DNA from: Methanobacteriota archaeon
GTDB lineage: Archaea > Thermoplasmatota > E2 > DHVEG-1
Assembly (NCBI GenBank): GCA_903930505.1
Contig: CAIYYQ010000432.1
Location: 1 to 5,356 of the forward strand
Direction: 5' to 3'
Length of the DNA stretch: 5,356 nt
Shown here piece after piece: positions 1 to 5,316 of this stretch; positions within the stretch are counted from its first letter, which is position 1; the number at the start of each line of letters is the position of its first letter. Position numbers and translations under genes: made by a program. The notes under the pieces are model-generated. The model did not search any database. It was not told where the DNA came from and saw only the letters and a list, made by a program, of their open reading frames with translations.

Positions 1-2
1 AA

Positions 3-143
3 GAGGGATATACGATTGCGCTTGAAACGATGAAACAGCTGAAAAATATCAAAGGTGTTCATGGGGTGCATATCACAGCGCTCTTTTGGGAGGAAATCAT
101 CCCGGTGATTGTGAAGGAATCAGGGTTGTACCCAAGGCCCTGA
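3..143 (+). CDS. MetF-like methylenetetrahydrofolate reductase, C-terminal end (partial)
   Basis: The open frame entering from the left edge gives the last 46 residues of a protein. It contains ALETMKQLKNIKGVHGVHI, then a tryptophan-glutamate pair (FWEE) and the end GLYPRP. This matches the final beta-strand, helix and tail of MetF-type TIM-barrel reductases, which in archaea and acetogens often end GV.GVHI...WE..VP.IVE.AGL.PRP. Such enzymes reduce methylene-tetrahydrofolate (or tetrahydropterin) to the methyl form in the cytoplasm for methionine synthesis or C1 metabolism. The start, the flavin site and any partner gene lie outside the window, so the exact substrate cannot be read here. A run of seven T follows at once, and the next gene has its own promoter, so this is probably the end of its transcription unit. 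The family call rests on recalled sequence resemblance only. Confidence 0.7.
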   Translation, partial: EGYTIALETMKQLKNIKGVHGVHITALFWEEIIPVIVKESGLYPRP

Positions 144-151
144 GTTTTTTT
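144..151 (+). terminator. T-run terminator after the MetF-like gene
   Basis: Seven consecutive T (145-151) begin one base after the stop codon, with no clear hairpin before them. This is the usual form of an archaeal terminator. The rest of the spacer to 297 holds only the promoter of the next gene; I see no small ORF or RNA in it. Confidence 0.5.
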
Positions 152-235
152 ATATTTATTAGGGAAGAACGTATTTATTTTATCTAAAAGTTTTGTTGTT
201 GGTATTTTTCCATTTTGAGAGTTTTCCACCATATC

Positions 236-243
236 TTTAAATA
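236..243 (+). promoter_or_regulatory. TATA box of the sequon-rich secreted protein gene
   Basis: TTTAAATA lies 55 bases before the ATG at 298. An archaeal TATA box sets the start about 25 bases downstream, near 266, leaving a leader of about 30 bases. That leader carries the GAGGT ribosome binding site at 289-293, four bases before the ATG. Confidence 0.5.
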
Positions 244-297
244 CTATTTTTGTCAGAAGTAATCATGCTAACATTAAACATGTAAGAAGAGGTTCCT

Positions 298-1008
298 ATG
301 AAAATAAACAGACGCTGGCTCATCCTTGGTATTCTCATCCTAGTCGTCTCTATGGTTTTTGCAACCCAATACGCAATCACCAAAGTACAGTATGAATACG
401 CCATCGTTCATCCAAGTGACGCAGGTATCAGATATATTGGATCCGATAACTCCACCGATGGTGTGCGTGTCCTCCGAATCATAGGAAGCAACAGCACAAA
501 CGTGAGTTTAATGATTAGTCTTGGAAACTACTCAGCAAACACAATCGTCTCCTTTAGCGCAGCCTTTGGAATCGTCAACGAAGAACACTTTTCTCTTAAT
601 ATAACCCACATTAACGTAACATCTCTTAACGAAACATACATGCAGATATGGCTTCATGGAAACCGATCCGCAAATGCAATAGATAACACAACCGACAACA
701 GCAGTGTTCTTATGTACGACAATGGAACAATTGTACATCCAGCAAATACCACGGCGTGGACCCTTGCCCCCGGAGACGGTGATCCTTCCAATATGTGTTC
801 CAATATATCTGATAGGCTAAATTATACGATCCCTACATCCTGGGATGAAACCACACATGTGAGATTCTCAGAAAACGATACCAACGCAGTCAGCGATCAA
901 TCTGATTTCGTATGGGTACAAGTCTCACTTAACATCCCTGAATCAGTAGACTCAGGAGGCCCCCATACAGGTGTGATCATGATTTATCTTGAATCAAATA
1001 CTCATTAA
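298..1008 (+). CDS. Secreted or membrane-anchored, heavily sequon-bearing beta-sandwich protein
   Basis: The 236-residue product begins MKINRR, then a hydrophobic segment at about residues 7-27 that acts as an uncleaved anchor or signal peptide. The rest is hydrophilic, alternates like beta-strands and has a single cysteine (167). Fifteen N-X-S/T sequons are visible, at N51, 65, 68, 77, 101, 106, 111, 122, 130, 134, 142, 150, 169, 175 and 193, so the outer domain is expected to be densely N-glycosylated. The end (PHTGVIMIYLES) resembles the last strand of small archaeal secreted beta-sandwich proteins of unknown function. The start is supported by GAGGT four bases upstream and a TATA box at 236. 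It stands alone between its promoter and a terminator-like element. A role as surface or pilus-like component is possible, but I recognise no named family and assign no function. Confidence 0.8.
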   Translation: MKINRRWLILGILILVVSMVFATQYAITKVQYEYAIVHPSDAGIRYIGSDNSTDGVRVLRIIGSNSTNVSLMISLGNYSANTIVSFSAAFGIVNEEHFSLNITHINVTSLNETYMQIWLHGNRSANAIDNTTDNSSVLMYDNGTIVHPANTTAWTLAPGDGDPSNMCSNISDRLNYTIPTSWDETTHVRFSENDTNAVSDQSDFVWVQVSLNIPESVDSGGPHTGVIMIYLESNTH

Positions 1009-1031
1009 TTCATACAAAATTAACCATAGAC

Positions 1032-1060
1032 TCTTCTTTAAAAGGAAGAACCTCTTTTTT
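1032..1060 (+). terminator. Hairpin and T-run after the secreted protein gene
   Basis: TCTTC (1032-1036) can pair with GAAGA (1045-1049), and six T follow at 1055-1060. It lies 23 bases after the stop of the sequon-rich gene. The stem is short, so the T-run is probably the effective signal. Confidence 0.4.
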
Positions 1061-1078
1061 AGATAACTCTGAGAGGGA

Positions 1079-1125
1079 CGCTAATTAGCCGATTTTTATG
1101 GCTAATTAGCCAAGTTCAATTAGCC
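1079..1125. repeat. Cluster of three GGCTAATTAGCC-type palindromes
   Basis: The central copy, GGCTAATTAGCC at 1100-1111, is a perfect 12-bp palindrome. The left copy at 1079-1090 differs at one base (C for the first G). The right copy at 1114-1125 keeps the half AATTAGCC but has lost most of the left half (9 of 12 match). Starts are 21 and 14 bases apart. The cluster lies between a gene ending at 1008 (+) and one ending at 1216 (-), so it is downstream of both and not in an obvious promoter. It could be a protein-binding array, or part of a processed 3' end, since each palindrome can also fold in RNA. Confidence 0.6.
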
Positions 1126-1215
1126 AATAAAAGAGAATAGCATCAATTTTTTAGAAAAGGAAGAATTATCACATGCTTATTTATTAAAAGTGTAGACTGA
1201 TTACTGATGATTTAA

Positions 1216-1383
1216 TTATTCCTTTTCTATTATAATCCTTTTATTTGTTGCCTCTATTGTGATCTTAACCTGTTCTTTGGGTTTAAACGGAAATTGCGAG
1301 TCTTTATAGATATCAGCGGGAATGTAAAGAATCATTTTACCTTTCGTATGTTCCCAAAACCTTCCTTGTCCTTCTAATACCAT
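1216..1383 (-). CDS. Small AbrB/SpoVT-like protein (55 aa)
   Basis: Reading leftward from ATG at 1383 gives 55 residues ending at TAA (1216-1218). The order is a short N-terminus (MVLEGQGRFWEHTKGK), a strand and turn with LYIPADIYKDSQFPFKPKEQ, then KITIEATNKRIIIEKE. This is the swapped-hairpin pattern of AbrB/SpoVT/MazE-type domains (strand, IPA-D, PF, charged turn, V.I.I, I.IEK). These act as dimeric DNA-binding regulators or antitoxins. There is no toxin gene beside it, so a transcription regulator is more likely than an antitoxin. A TATA box at 1408-1417 would start the transcript almost at the ATG, giving a nearly leaderless mRNA, which fits the lack of a ribosome binding site. It is divergent from the envelope gene at 1510, with repeats in the spacer that it may bind. 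Length is typical for single-domain members. The family call is from pattern alone. Confidence 0.7.
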   Translation of the reverse strand: MVLEGQGRFWEHTKGKMILYIPADIYKDSQFPFKPKEQVKITIEATNKRIIIEKE

Positions 1384-1386
1384 ATT

Positions 1387-1463
1387 TGGTCAACCACTGG
1401 TAACAACTATTTATACCACTTGATAGATTATGACAATAAATTTGGTCAACTTTTATGGTCAAC
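1387..1463 (+). repeat. Three direct TGGTCAAC repeats in the divergent spacer
   Basis: Identical 8-mers occur at 1387-1394, 1443-1450 and 1456-1463; the first two extend to TTTGGTCAAC. A reverse half-site, GTTGAC, follows at 1473-1478. They flank the TATA box of the AbrB-like gene and run into the promoter of the gene at 1510. Their placement in a divergent spacer, with one at each start, suggests operator sites shared by both genes. Confidence 0.6.
1408..1417 (-). promoter_or_regulatory. TATA box of the AbrB-like gene
   Basis: On the minus strand this reads GTATAAATAG, a near-ideal archaeal TATA box. Its centre lies about 29 bases before the ATG at 1383, predicting a start within a few bases of the coding region. 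One TGGTCAAC repeat (1387-1394) falls just before the ATG, at the expected transcription start. Confidence 0.6.
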
Positions 1464-1470
1464 CATAAAA
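1451..1470. promoter_or_regulatory. Perfect 9-bp inverted repeat over the probable rightward promoter
   Basis: TTTTATGGT (1451-1459) and ACCATAAAA (1462-1470) are exact inverted repeats separated by two bases (CA). The centre includes the third TGGTCAAC repeat. The right arm (CATAAAA) is the best TATA-like element for the gene at 1510. It would give a start near 1492 and a leader of about 18 bases containing GGGAG at 1502-1506. A dimeric repressor bound here would cover the TATA box. The symmetry is seen directly; operator function is inferred. Confidence 0.6.
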
Positions 1471-1509
1471 GCGTTGACAGAAAAGTTCGATATAGTTTGT
1501 AGGGAGAAT

Positions 1510-2157
1510 ATGAAAAAAATCATAGTATTATCGCTCATAGTGATCCTTATTGGTACCGCTGCTATCGCGATGGCATACGTCGGCGGAATCGAACCGCTGA
1601 CACAGAAAGGAAATATATTTGCGGTGCAGGAAAACGAGGCCACACCCAATACGAATTCCCCTACACAGCCTTTACCAGAAGAAATAACAGTACAGGATAA
1701 GAGTCGATTATTCTATTATAATATGTCGTCAACGACGATTGGACAATCTAATCCTCTACCAACGGTAGAATTGCCACAAACCAAAGCCTTTAAAAGACTA
1801 CTGCCAGAGCCAATAATTATGCCGCCAATAGTACAAACCAGTCTCATTAATTTGATCTCAGGAGTCATATCAAGCCCCATTAATTGGACAGTGGCTCCTA
1901 TTTCTGAGCCGATTGTGGTTCCCTTGCCTCCGATAATTTGGTCAGGTACAGGGCAAATAACCTATGTTGATCTTGATGGCGGTTTTTATGGCATTGTTGC
2001 CAATGATGGAAAACAGTATGATCCAACTAATCTCCCTCAGAATTTTAAGAACGACGGCTTACATGTCAATTTGAAGATGAAAGTATTCAATGATCAAGTT
2101 AGCATCCACATGTGGGGCGCCATGGTGGAAATCCTTGAGATCAATGCAGTCACGTAA
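1510..2157 (+). CDS. Exported protein with proline-rich stalk and C-terminal beta domain
   Basis: The chosen start is ATG 1510: it has GGGAG three bases upstream and opens directly into a signal peptide (MKKIIVLSLIVILIGTAAIAMA, with a likely AMA cleavage site at 20-22). An in-frame ATG at 1420 would add 30 non-hydrophobic residues encoded across the operator repeats, so it is rejected. The 215-residue product has a polar region with a sequon at N71 and a proline-rich stretch at about 83-141. The C-terminal domain at about 145-212 has motifs GQITYVDLDGGFYGIV, YDPTNLP and SIHMWG. This last module, with pattern (G.V.Y.DL.GGFYGI...DG..YDP.NLP..F..DGL.V....... SIHMWG..VEI), recurs in secreted archaeal and bacterial proteins and looks OB-like. 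Its function is unknown to me. It acts outside the membrane. The next gene starts 36 bases downstream, probably in the same unit. Confidence 0.78.
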   Translation: MKKIIVLSLIVILIGTAAIAMAYVGGIEPLTQKGNIFAVQENEATPNTNSPTQPLPEEITVQDKSRLFYYNMSSTTIGQSNPLPTVELPQTKAFKRLLPEPIIMPPIVQTSLINLISGVISSPINWTVAPISEPIVVPLPPIIWSGTGQITYVDLDGGFYGIVANDGKQYDPTNLPQNFKNDGLHVNLKMKVFNDQVSIHMWGAMVEILEINAVT

Positions 2158-2165
2158 ACCAGGCA

Positions 2166-2176
2166 CTAAAAAATAG
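2166..2176 (+). promoter_or_regulatory. Possible internal TATA-like element
   Basis: CTAAAAAATAG lies in the 36-base gap between the two envelope genes, about 24 bases before the ATG at 2194. That spacing would give a leaderless transcript, which would explain the absence of a ribosome binding site. The AT-rich background makes this uncertain. Confidence 0.25.
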
Positions 2177-2193
2177 CAACCTTTGGAATATAA

Positions 2194-3312
2194 ATGACAC
2201 TGAAATTATATCAAAGGCGGATACTATTCTCATTGTTGATTTTATCTATTATATTGTGTGGAATATCATTTATTTTCCCAACAGTAGAAGTAGCAAATAT
2301 AGATGGTACAGAAAACCTTACATTTTTTTTATGGGGTGGCCAATGGAATATTAAGCAAAATGATTTCCCATTCCCAAAATTATTTTTATATCCATCCATG
2401 GTTGGCCCATTAAGAGAGCTTGCGAGTTCCATCCCTGCTGGAGATAGTTATAAAGATATTTTTAATAGTGTAAAAACTCAAATTGTAGGATATATTTTTT
2501 TAACTTTAACATTACTTCTTTTTGTTCTCGCATTGATATTTGGAATCAAGGGATTATTTCATATGTATCGCGGAGACATAAAAAAGGAACAATCTTGGGT
2601 TTTTTCCTCAGGCGTAACAGCCATTCTTGCAATAGTCCTGTATTTCGTTATTATGTCATTTATAATTTTACCTCCATCAAATGTTTCTTATAATATAAGT
2701 CATGTATCATGGGGGGCAGGTTTCTATTTATTTTTATTCGGAGGCGTAATGCTTACATTTGTAGGTAGCAGAGGATATCTAATACAAATCAATGAGGAGC
2801 TAAAAAAAGACATCTCTGAAGACCCGAAAACTGCGAAAACAAAAAAAGCAGATGTTGTTTATAAAACAGAGAAAGAAAAAAAAGACAAAAAAACAGAATA
2901 TCCTGTGCAGCAAAACCCTTGGAAACCACGTACAAAAATAATAACGGTAGTGGCTATTATTATCGTTGCAGTCATCATTGCTGCGGCGTCCCTTGTTTTA
3001 TTCACAGCTGGGGATACACACAAGTTTGTGGGAACCTGGGTGGGAACAGAGTCAGGATCTACTACCTTCCTTTTTTTTAACTTTCCATGGACAAAACAGG
3101 ATACATTTCAATTCAAATCTGATGGAACGGTGATTATGAATCAAGAAACTACGACTATTACAGGAACATATAAAATTAACGATGGAACTCTTACTTTGAA
3201 TCTACATGGTCAGTCTGGTCTTTGTAGTTATTCATTTTCCAACAATGATAGAACACTTATATTGATACCTCTTTCTTCTTCAGGGAACACTTTGACTCTT
3301 TATAAACAATAA
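2194..3312 (+). CDS. Five-TM membrane protein with lysine-rich linker and C-terminal DUF5640/lipocalin-like domain
   Basis: The 372-residue product has membrane segments at about 9-29, 96-119, 135-159, 172-191 and 248-271. After the fourth comes a strongly charged linker (about 199-245) rich in lysine and glutamate, which by the positive-inside rule is cytoplasmic. After the fifth, residues 278-372 lie outside and carry FVGTWVG, FQFKSDGTV, ITGTYKINDGTLTL, YSFSNNDRTLIL and LTLYKQ. This is the strand series of DUF5640 or lipocalin-like barrels, which are often tethered to archaeal membranes and have no settled function. The loop 30-95 between TM1 and TM2 is also external. There is no clear ribosome binding site; a TATA-like CTAAAAAATAG at 2166-2176, about 24 bases before the ATG, could give a leaderless transcript in addition to read-through from the gene before. 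The end is complete despite the transposase 21 bases away. Confidence 0.78.
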   Translation: MTLKLYQRRILFSLLILSIILCGISFIFPTVEVANIDGTENLTFFLWGGQWNIKQNDFPFPKLFLYPSMVGPLRELASSIPAGDSYKDIFNSVKTQIVGYIFLTLTLLLFVLALIFGIKGLFHMYRGDIKKEQSWVFSSGVTAILAIVLYFVIMSFIILPPSNVSYNISHVSWGAGFYLFLFGGVMLTFVGSRGYLIQINEELKKDISEDPKTAKTKKADVVYKTEKEKKDKKTEYPVQQNPWKPRTKIITVVAIIIVAVIIAAASLVLFTAGDTHKFVGTWVGTESGSTTFLFFNFPWTKQDTFQFKSDGTVIMNQETTTITGTYKINDGTLTLNLHGQSGLCSYSFSNNDRTLILIPLSSSGNTLTLYKQ

Positions 3313-3349
3313 AAAAAACGAAAAAACTCATGCTTATGTTAAACAAGCA
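3313..3349 (-). terminator. Hairpin and T-run terminator of the transposase gene
   Basis: On the minus strand TGCTT (from 3349) pairs with AAGCA (to 3331) across a nine-base loop that includes most of the stop codon region. It is followed by T6 and T8 runs (complement of the A-runs at 3313-3326). This looks like an efficient terminator for leftward transcription. It also separates the element from the convergent membrane gene ending at 3312. Confidence 0.6.
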
Positions 3350-4893
3350 ATTCGAGTGAGACCATCTAAAACCCCGTATTGAACTCTTGTCAATGCAACC
3401 ATCAGAAGCGAAATCATAATCATGTTTGCATGTTTTTCAGCATATTTCATCCCACGTCGGTCCATGAACACTTCAAACAGCATATTCTCCTTGATATGGC
3501 CATGCAATCCTTCGGATTTACTGCGAGGTTTCTTCTCTGGCTCTCCACTGTTTTCGAGTTCCATCTTCCGTTTTTTCCATTCCAGGTACCATTGATTCCT
3601 GAAATACGCTCCAATGCATTCGTGTTTTTCATGTTCAAGCAAATAGGTGAGCATTTCATTGAAACCGATTTTGTCCTGAGTTTTGAAATCAGCATTGTGG
3701 TGGAATTTTTGATATTCTTTCTGTAAACTCTCAGGTTTGCCATCATCCCTGAACACGGCATTCTCAGCGAGATTAATCTGGCATTTCACCCCATACTTAA
3801 ATGACGCAATAGCCCAATTCTCCAAGGTATCGTAATGCTCATCCGCATAGACTCTCTTTGGATGCATACCAAGAGATTGCATTTTCTCCAAAATAGATAT
3901 CAGATATTTACCGTCGAATTCCGTGCCACTCGTGACGATTACGAATAAAGGTACATTTGTATCGACATCAACCACGATATGAACCTTATACATGAGGCGA
4001 TCATAATGAGTATTGTATCTCGCCTCTGGATCTTTTGATAATGCAGTGAGAGGCGTTGAATCGATGCTTATTTTTTCGCCTAATACATATCCATATTTTG
4101 CCAATTCATCTCGTAATGCTACCACGTATGCATCTCGTATTTCTTGCATACCTTTGATACCAAGTCGTGTGTTCTCGAAATGTCCGATGGTCTTTCTATC
4201 AGGAATATTACGTTGATTGTTTTTTTGTTTCAAAAAGCCAAGGAGTTCTGCATCAAGATCATAATCTTTCAGATGGCGCTCAACTCTTGAATAACAGCGA
4301 ATGCGTCTAATTCTTTGATACACCGATGTTTTCAGCATCGCTTCGATATCTTTATGGTAATGCTCCAGTTTTTTGTATCTGCTGTAGAGAATTTGTTTTA
4401 CTGTTTCAGGCATCACATGAACGCTGAGGAATAAAGATGCTTTTACTGGATTGTTGTCTGTTGGATTACAGAATCGTGAATCATTGTATTGGACTGTATC
4501 AAATCGTGTATTGACTGCATTATGGTTTGTTGCATCGGAGCATACGGTCCATGCGCTGCTTTCTATGTGTTCATTATCAGTCTCAAAAGGTACGTTACCA
4601 GCTTCAAACGATATCCGAAAGGTTTTACTATCTATTGTTCTTATATTCTTTTTCGGGGCTGTGATAGACATAATATCATGGCTCCAGACCAAGGGAAGGT
4701 CGCACTTCCTTTGGTCAATTATTAAACCAAAGTTTTCCAGGAGAGATTGATTGTTTTTTCTCCTGTTACTGTATTGCTTTCTCTCCTTATATACTCCTGT
4801 AGGGGGTGACTGAAAGTACTCCTGTTGGACAGGAGAGAAATTATTGAAATTCGATAAAGATTTTTTTACTCTAATATTGTTAGATTTCGGCAT
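3334..4893 (-). CDS. DDE transposase (IS4/IS5 superfamily type, complete)
   Basis: The 519-residue protein has an RNase H-like DDE core. Candidate acids are D278 in SIDSTPL, D351 in RVYADEHYD and E461 in SEGLHGHIKEN. The last shows R457-(3)-E461-(6)-K468, the R-E-K part of the YREK signature, with lysine in place of the tyrosine at 454. Residues about 190-250 (RIRCYSRVERHLKD...IPDRKTIGHFENTRLG) resemble the helical DUF772-like domain that precedes the core in IS5/IS1182-type enzymes. It should cut and rejoin the ends of its own insertion sequence. Residues 1-180 are an unusually long N-terminal part with no motif I recognise. No strong ribosome binding site precedes ATG 4893; a TATA-like element (4930-4937) and a better one (5005-5014) lie upstream. 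The frame is uninterrupted, so it may be active. Family placement within the superfamily is uncertain. Confidence 0.85.
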   Translation of the reverse strand: MPKSNNIRVKKSLSNFNNFSPVQQEYFQSPPTGVYKERKQYSNRRKNNQSLLENFGLIIDQRKCDLPLVWSHDIMSITAPKKNIRTIDSKTFRISFEAGNVPFETDNEHIESSAWTVCSDATNHNAVNTRFDTVQYNDSRFCNPTDNNPVKASLFLSVHVMPETVKQILYSRYKKLEHYHKDIEAMLKTSVYQRIRRIRCYSRVERHLKDYDLDAELLGFLKQKNNQRNIPDRKTIGHFENTRLGIKGMQEIRDAYVVALRDELAKYGYVLGEKISIDSTPLTALSKDPEARYNTHYDRLMYKVHIVVDVDTNVPLFVIVTSGTEFDGKYLISILEKMQSLGMHPKRVYADEHYDTLENWAIASFKYGVKCQINLAENAVFRDDGKPESLQKEYQKFHHNADFKTQDKIGFNEMLTYLLEHEKHECIGAYFRNQWYLEWKKRKMELENSGEPEKKPRSKSEGLHGHIKENMLFEVFMDRRGMKYAEKHANMIMISLLMVALTRVQYGVLDGLTRIACLT

Positions 4894-4929
4894 AGGTTAC
4901 GTTCTCAAAATAATAAAAACACATTGTAC

Positions 4930-4937
4930 TATATTTT
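4930..4937 (-). promoter_or_regulatory. TATA-like element just upstream of the transposase
   Basis: AAAATATA on the minus strand lies about 40 bases before ATG 4893. It would give a transcript start near 4907 and a short leader. It is weaker than the TATA/BRE at 5005-5020, and the surrounding sequence is very AT-rich. Confidence 0.35.
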
Positions 4938-4948
4938 AATTTATTAAA

Positions 4949-4996
4949 TGACTATTGTCAACAGAAGAAGTATGGTACAAGATTTGACAATAGTCA
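4949..4996. repeat. Perfect 13-bp inverted repeat made of two TGAC-N4-GTCA dyads
   Basis: TGACTATTGTCAA (4949-4961) and TTGACAATAGTCA (4984-4996) are exact inverted copies with a 22-base spacer. Each copy is itself a dyad, TGAC-N4-GTCA, with centres 36 bp apart. The right copy falls where transcription from the TATA box at 5005-5014 should begin, and the left one about 25-35 bases downstream. This arrangement suggests twin operators for a dimeric repressor. A long-stem RNA hairpin is the alternative. Confidence 0.7.
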
Positions 4997-5004
4997 AGAT
5001 ATCT

Positions 5005-5020
5005 TATTTATATACTTTTC
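5005..5020 (-). promoter_or_regulatory. Strong TATA/BRE promoter pointing toward the transposase
   Basis: On the minus strand GAAAAG (a BRE-like purine tract, complement of 5015-5020) is followed by TATATAAATA (complement of 5005-5014), the best promoter match in the window. Predicted start is near 4984, at the edge of the right dyad. The BRE overlaps the stop codon of the winged-helix-like gene. The plus strand also reads TTTATATA (5007-5014), so antisense transcription into that gene cannot be excluded. Confidence 0.55.
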
Positions 5021-5312
5021 ATACGAGTTTTCTCTTTTTTTTACAACCACAAGCCACAAGTTTACCTTTAAAATCGTGTAATAATTCTTTTTTTATTTTC
5101 GATGGGGACATATCATTGACAACTACTTGTCCAGTGGTTATATCAGCAATCCGCTGTGGTGTACAAGGTGCGCCTTGTTTTATTTCCTCAGCTGCATAAA
5201 CAGCTTTTGTTATGTAATCATATTTTTCTGTGTATTCGTCTGCTTTCTGTCCACTGATAGGACCAACTTTTCCACTACGTTCTTTTTTAACCAATATATC
5301 ACCTTTATTCAT
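5019..5312 (-). CDS. Putative small winged-helix DNA-binding protein (97 aa)
   Basis: ATG 5312 has an excellent ribosome binding site (GAGGTGA, complement of 5317-5323) four bases upstream, which fixes the start. The 97 residues run as a basic N-terminus (MNKGDILVKKERSGKVGPIS), a helix at about 30-46 (YDYITKAVYAAEEIKQG), a short helix after CTPQRIADITTG (50-61), a helix at SPSKIKKELLHDF (69-81), then KGKLVACGCKKKRKLV. Helix - PxxIAD-type helix - SxxKIKKEL recognition helix - strand is the pattern of winged-helix regulators. Three cysteines (50, 88, 90), two in a CxC near the end, could bind metal or respond to redox state. It ends in a KKKRK basic tail. Twin dyads lie just downstream at 4949-4996 and are candidate targets. 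I do not recognise a named family, and the fold is inferred by eye. Confidence 0.65.
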   Translation of the reverse strand: MNKGDILVKKERSGKVGPISGQKADEYTEKYDYITKAVYAAEEIKQGAPCTPQRIADITTGQVVVNDMSPSKIKKELLHDFKGKLVACGCKKKRKLV

Positions 5313-5316
5313 ATCT

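Larger units (their letters stand above)
3313..5018 (-). mobile_element. Insertion sequence region, ends not resolved
   Basis: The element must contain the transposase gene and probably lies between the neighbouring intact genes that end at 3312 and 5019. I compared the two flanks by eye and found neither matching terminal inverted repeats nor a target-site duplication, so the limits given are the widest possible rather than measured ends. The left end must be very close to the transposase stop, because the membrane gene next to it is complete. Confidence 0.4.

Noticed and set aside
1216..1383. AbrB-like protein as antitoxin of a toxin-antitoxin pair
   Set aside because: No toxin-like gene lies next to it on the same strand; downstream is only the palindrome cluster and a convergent gene end.
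1420..1509. Upstream in-frame ATG extending the stalked envelope protein by 30 residues
   Set aside because: It would overlap the TATA box of the divergent gene and translate the operator repeats, has no ribosome binding site, and would bury the signal peptide inside the protein. ATG 1510 has GGGAG and starts the signal peptide.
3241..3312. Truncation of the membrane protein by the insertion sequence
   Set aside because: The barrel domain ends with the expected final strand (LTLYKQ) before its stop, so the gene appears complete.
3447..3761. A second minus-strand open frame of 104 codons inside the transposase
   Set aside because: It overlaps the conserved E461 region in another frame, and its product looks like a frame-shifted version of no known domain.
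3379..4750. Several open frames on the strand opposite the transposase
   Set aside because: They have no coherent domain, no ribosome binding sites and lie wholly within the well-supported transposase gene; they are shadows of it.
4949..4996. The 13-bp inverted repeat as terminal repeats of the insertion sequence or of a tiny element
   Set aside because: Both arms lie on the same side of the transposase, and no copy is present near 3313-3349, so they cannot be the ends of that element. A 48-bp span is too short for a usual miniature element.
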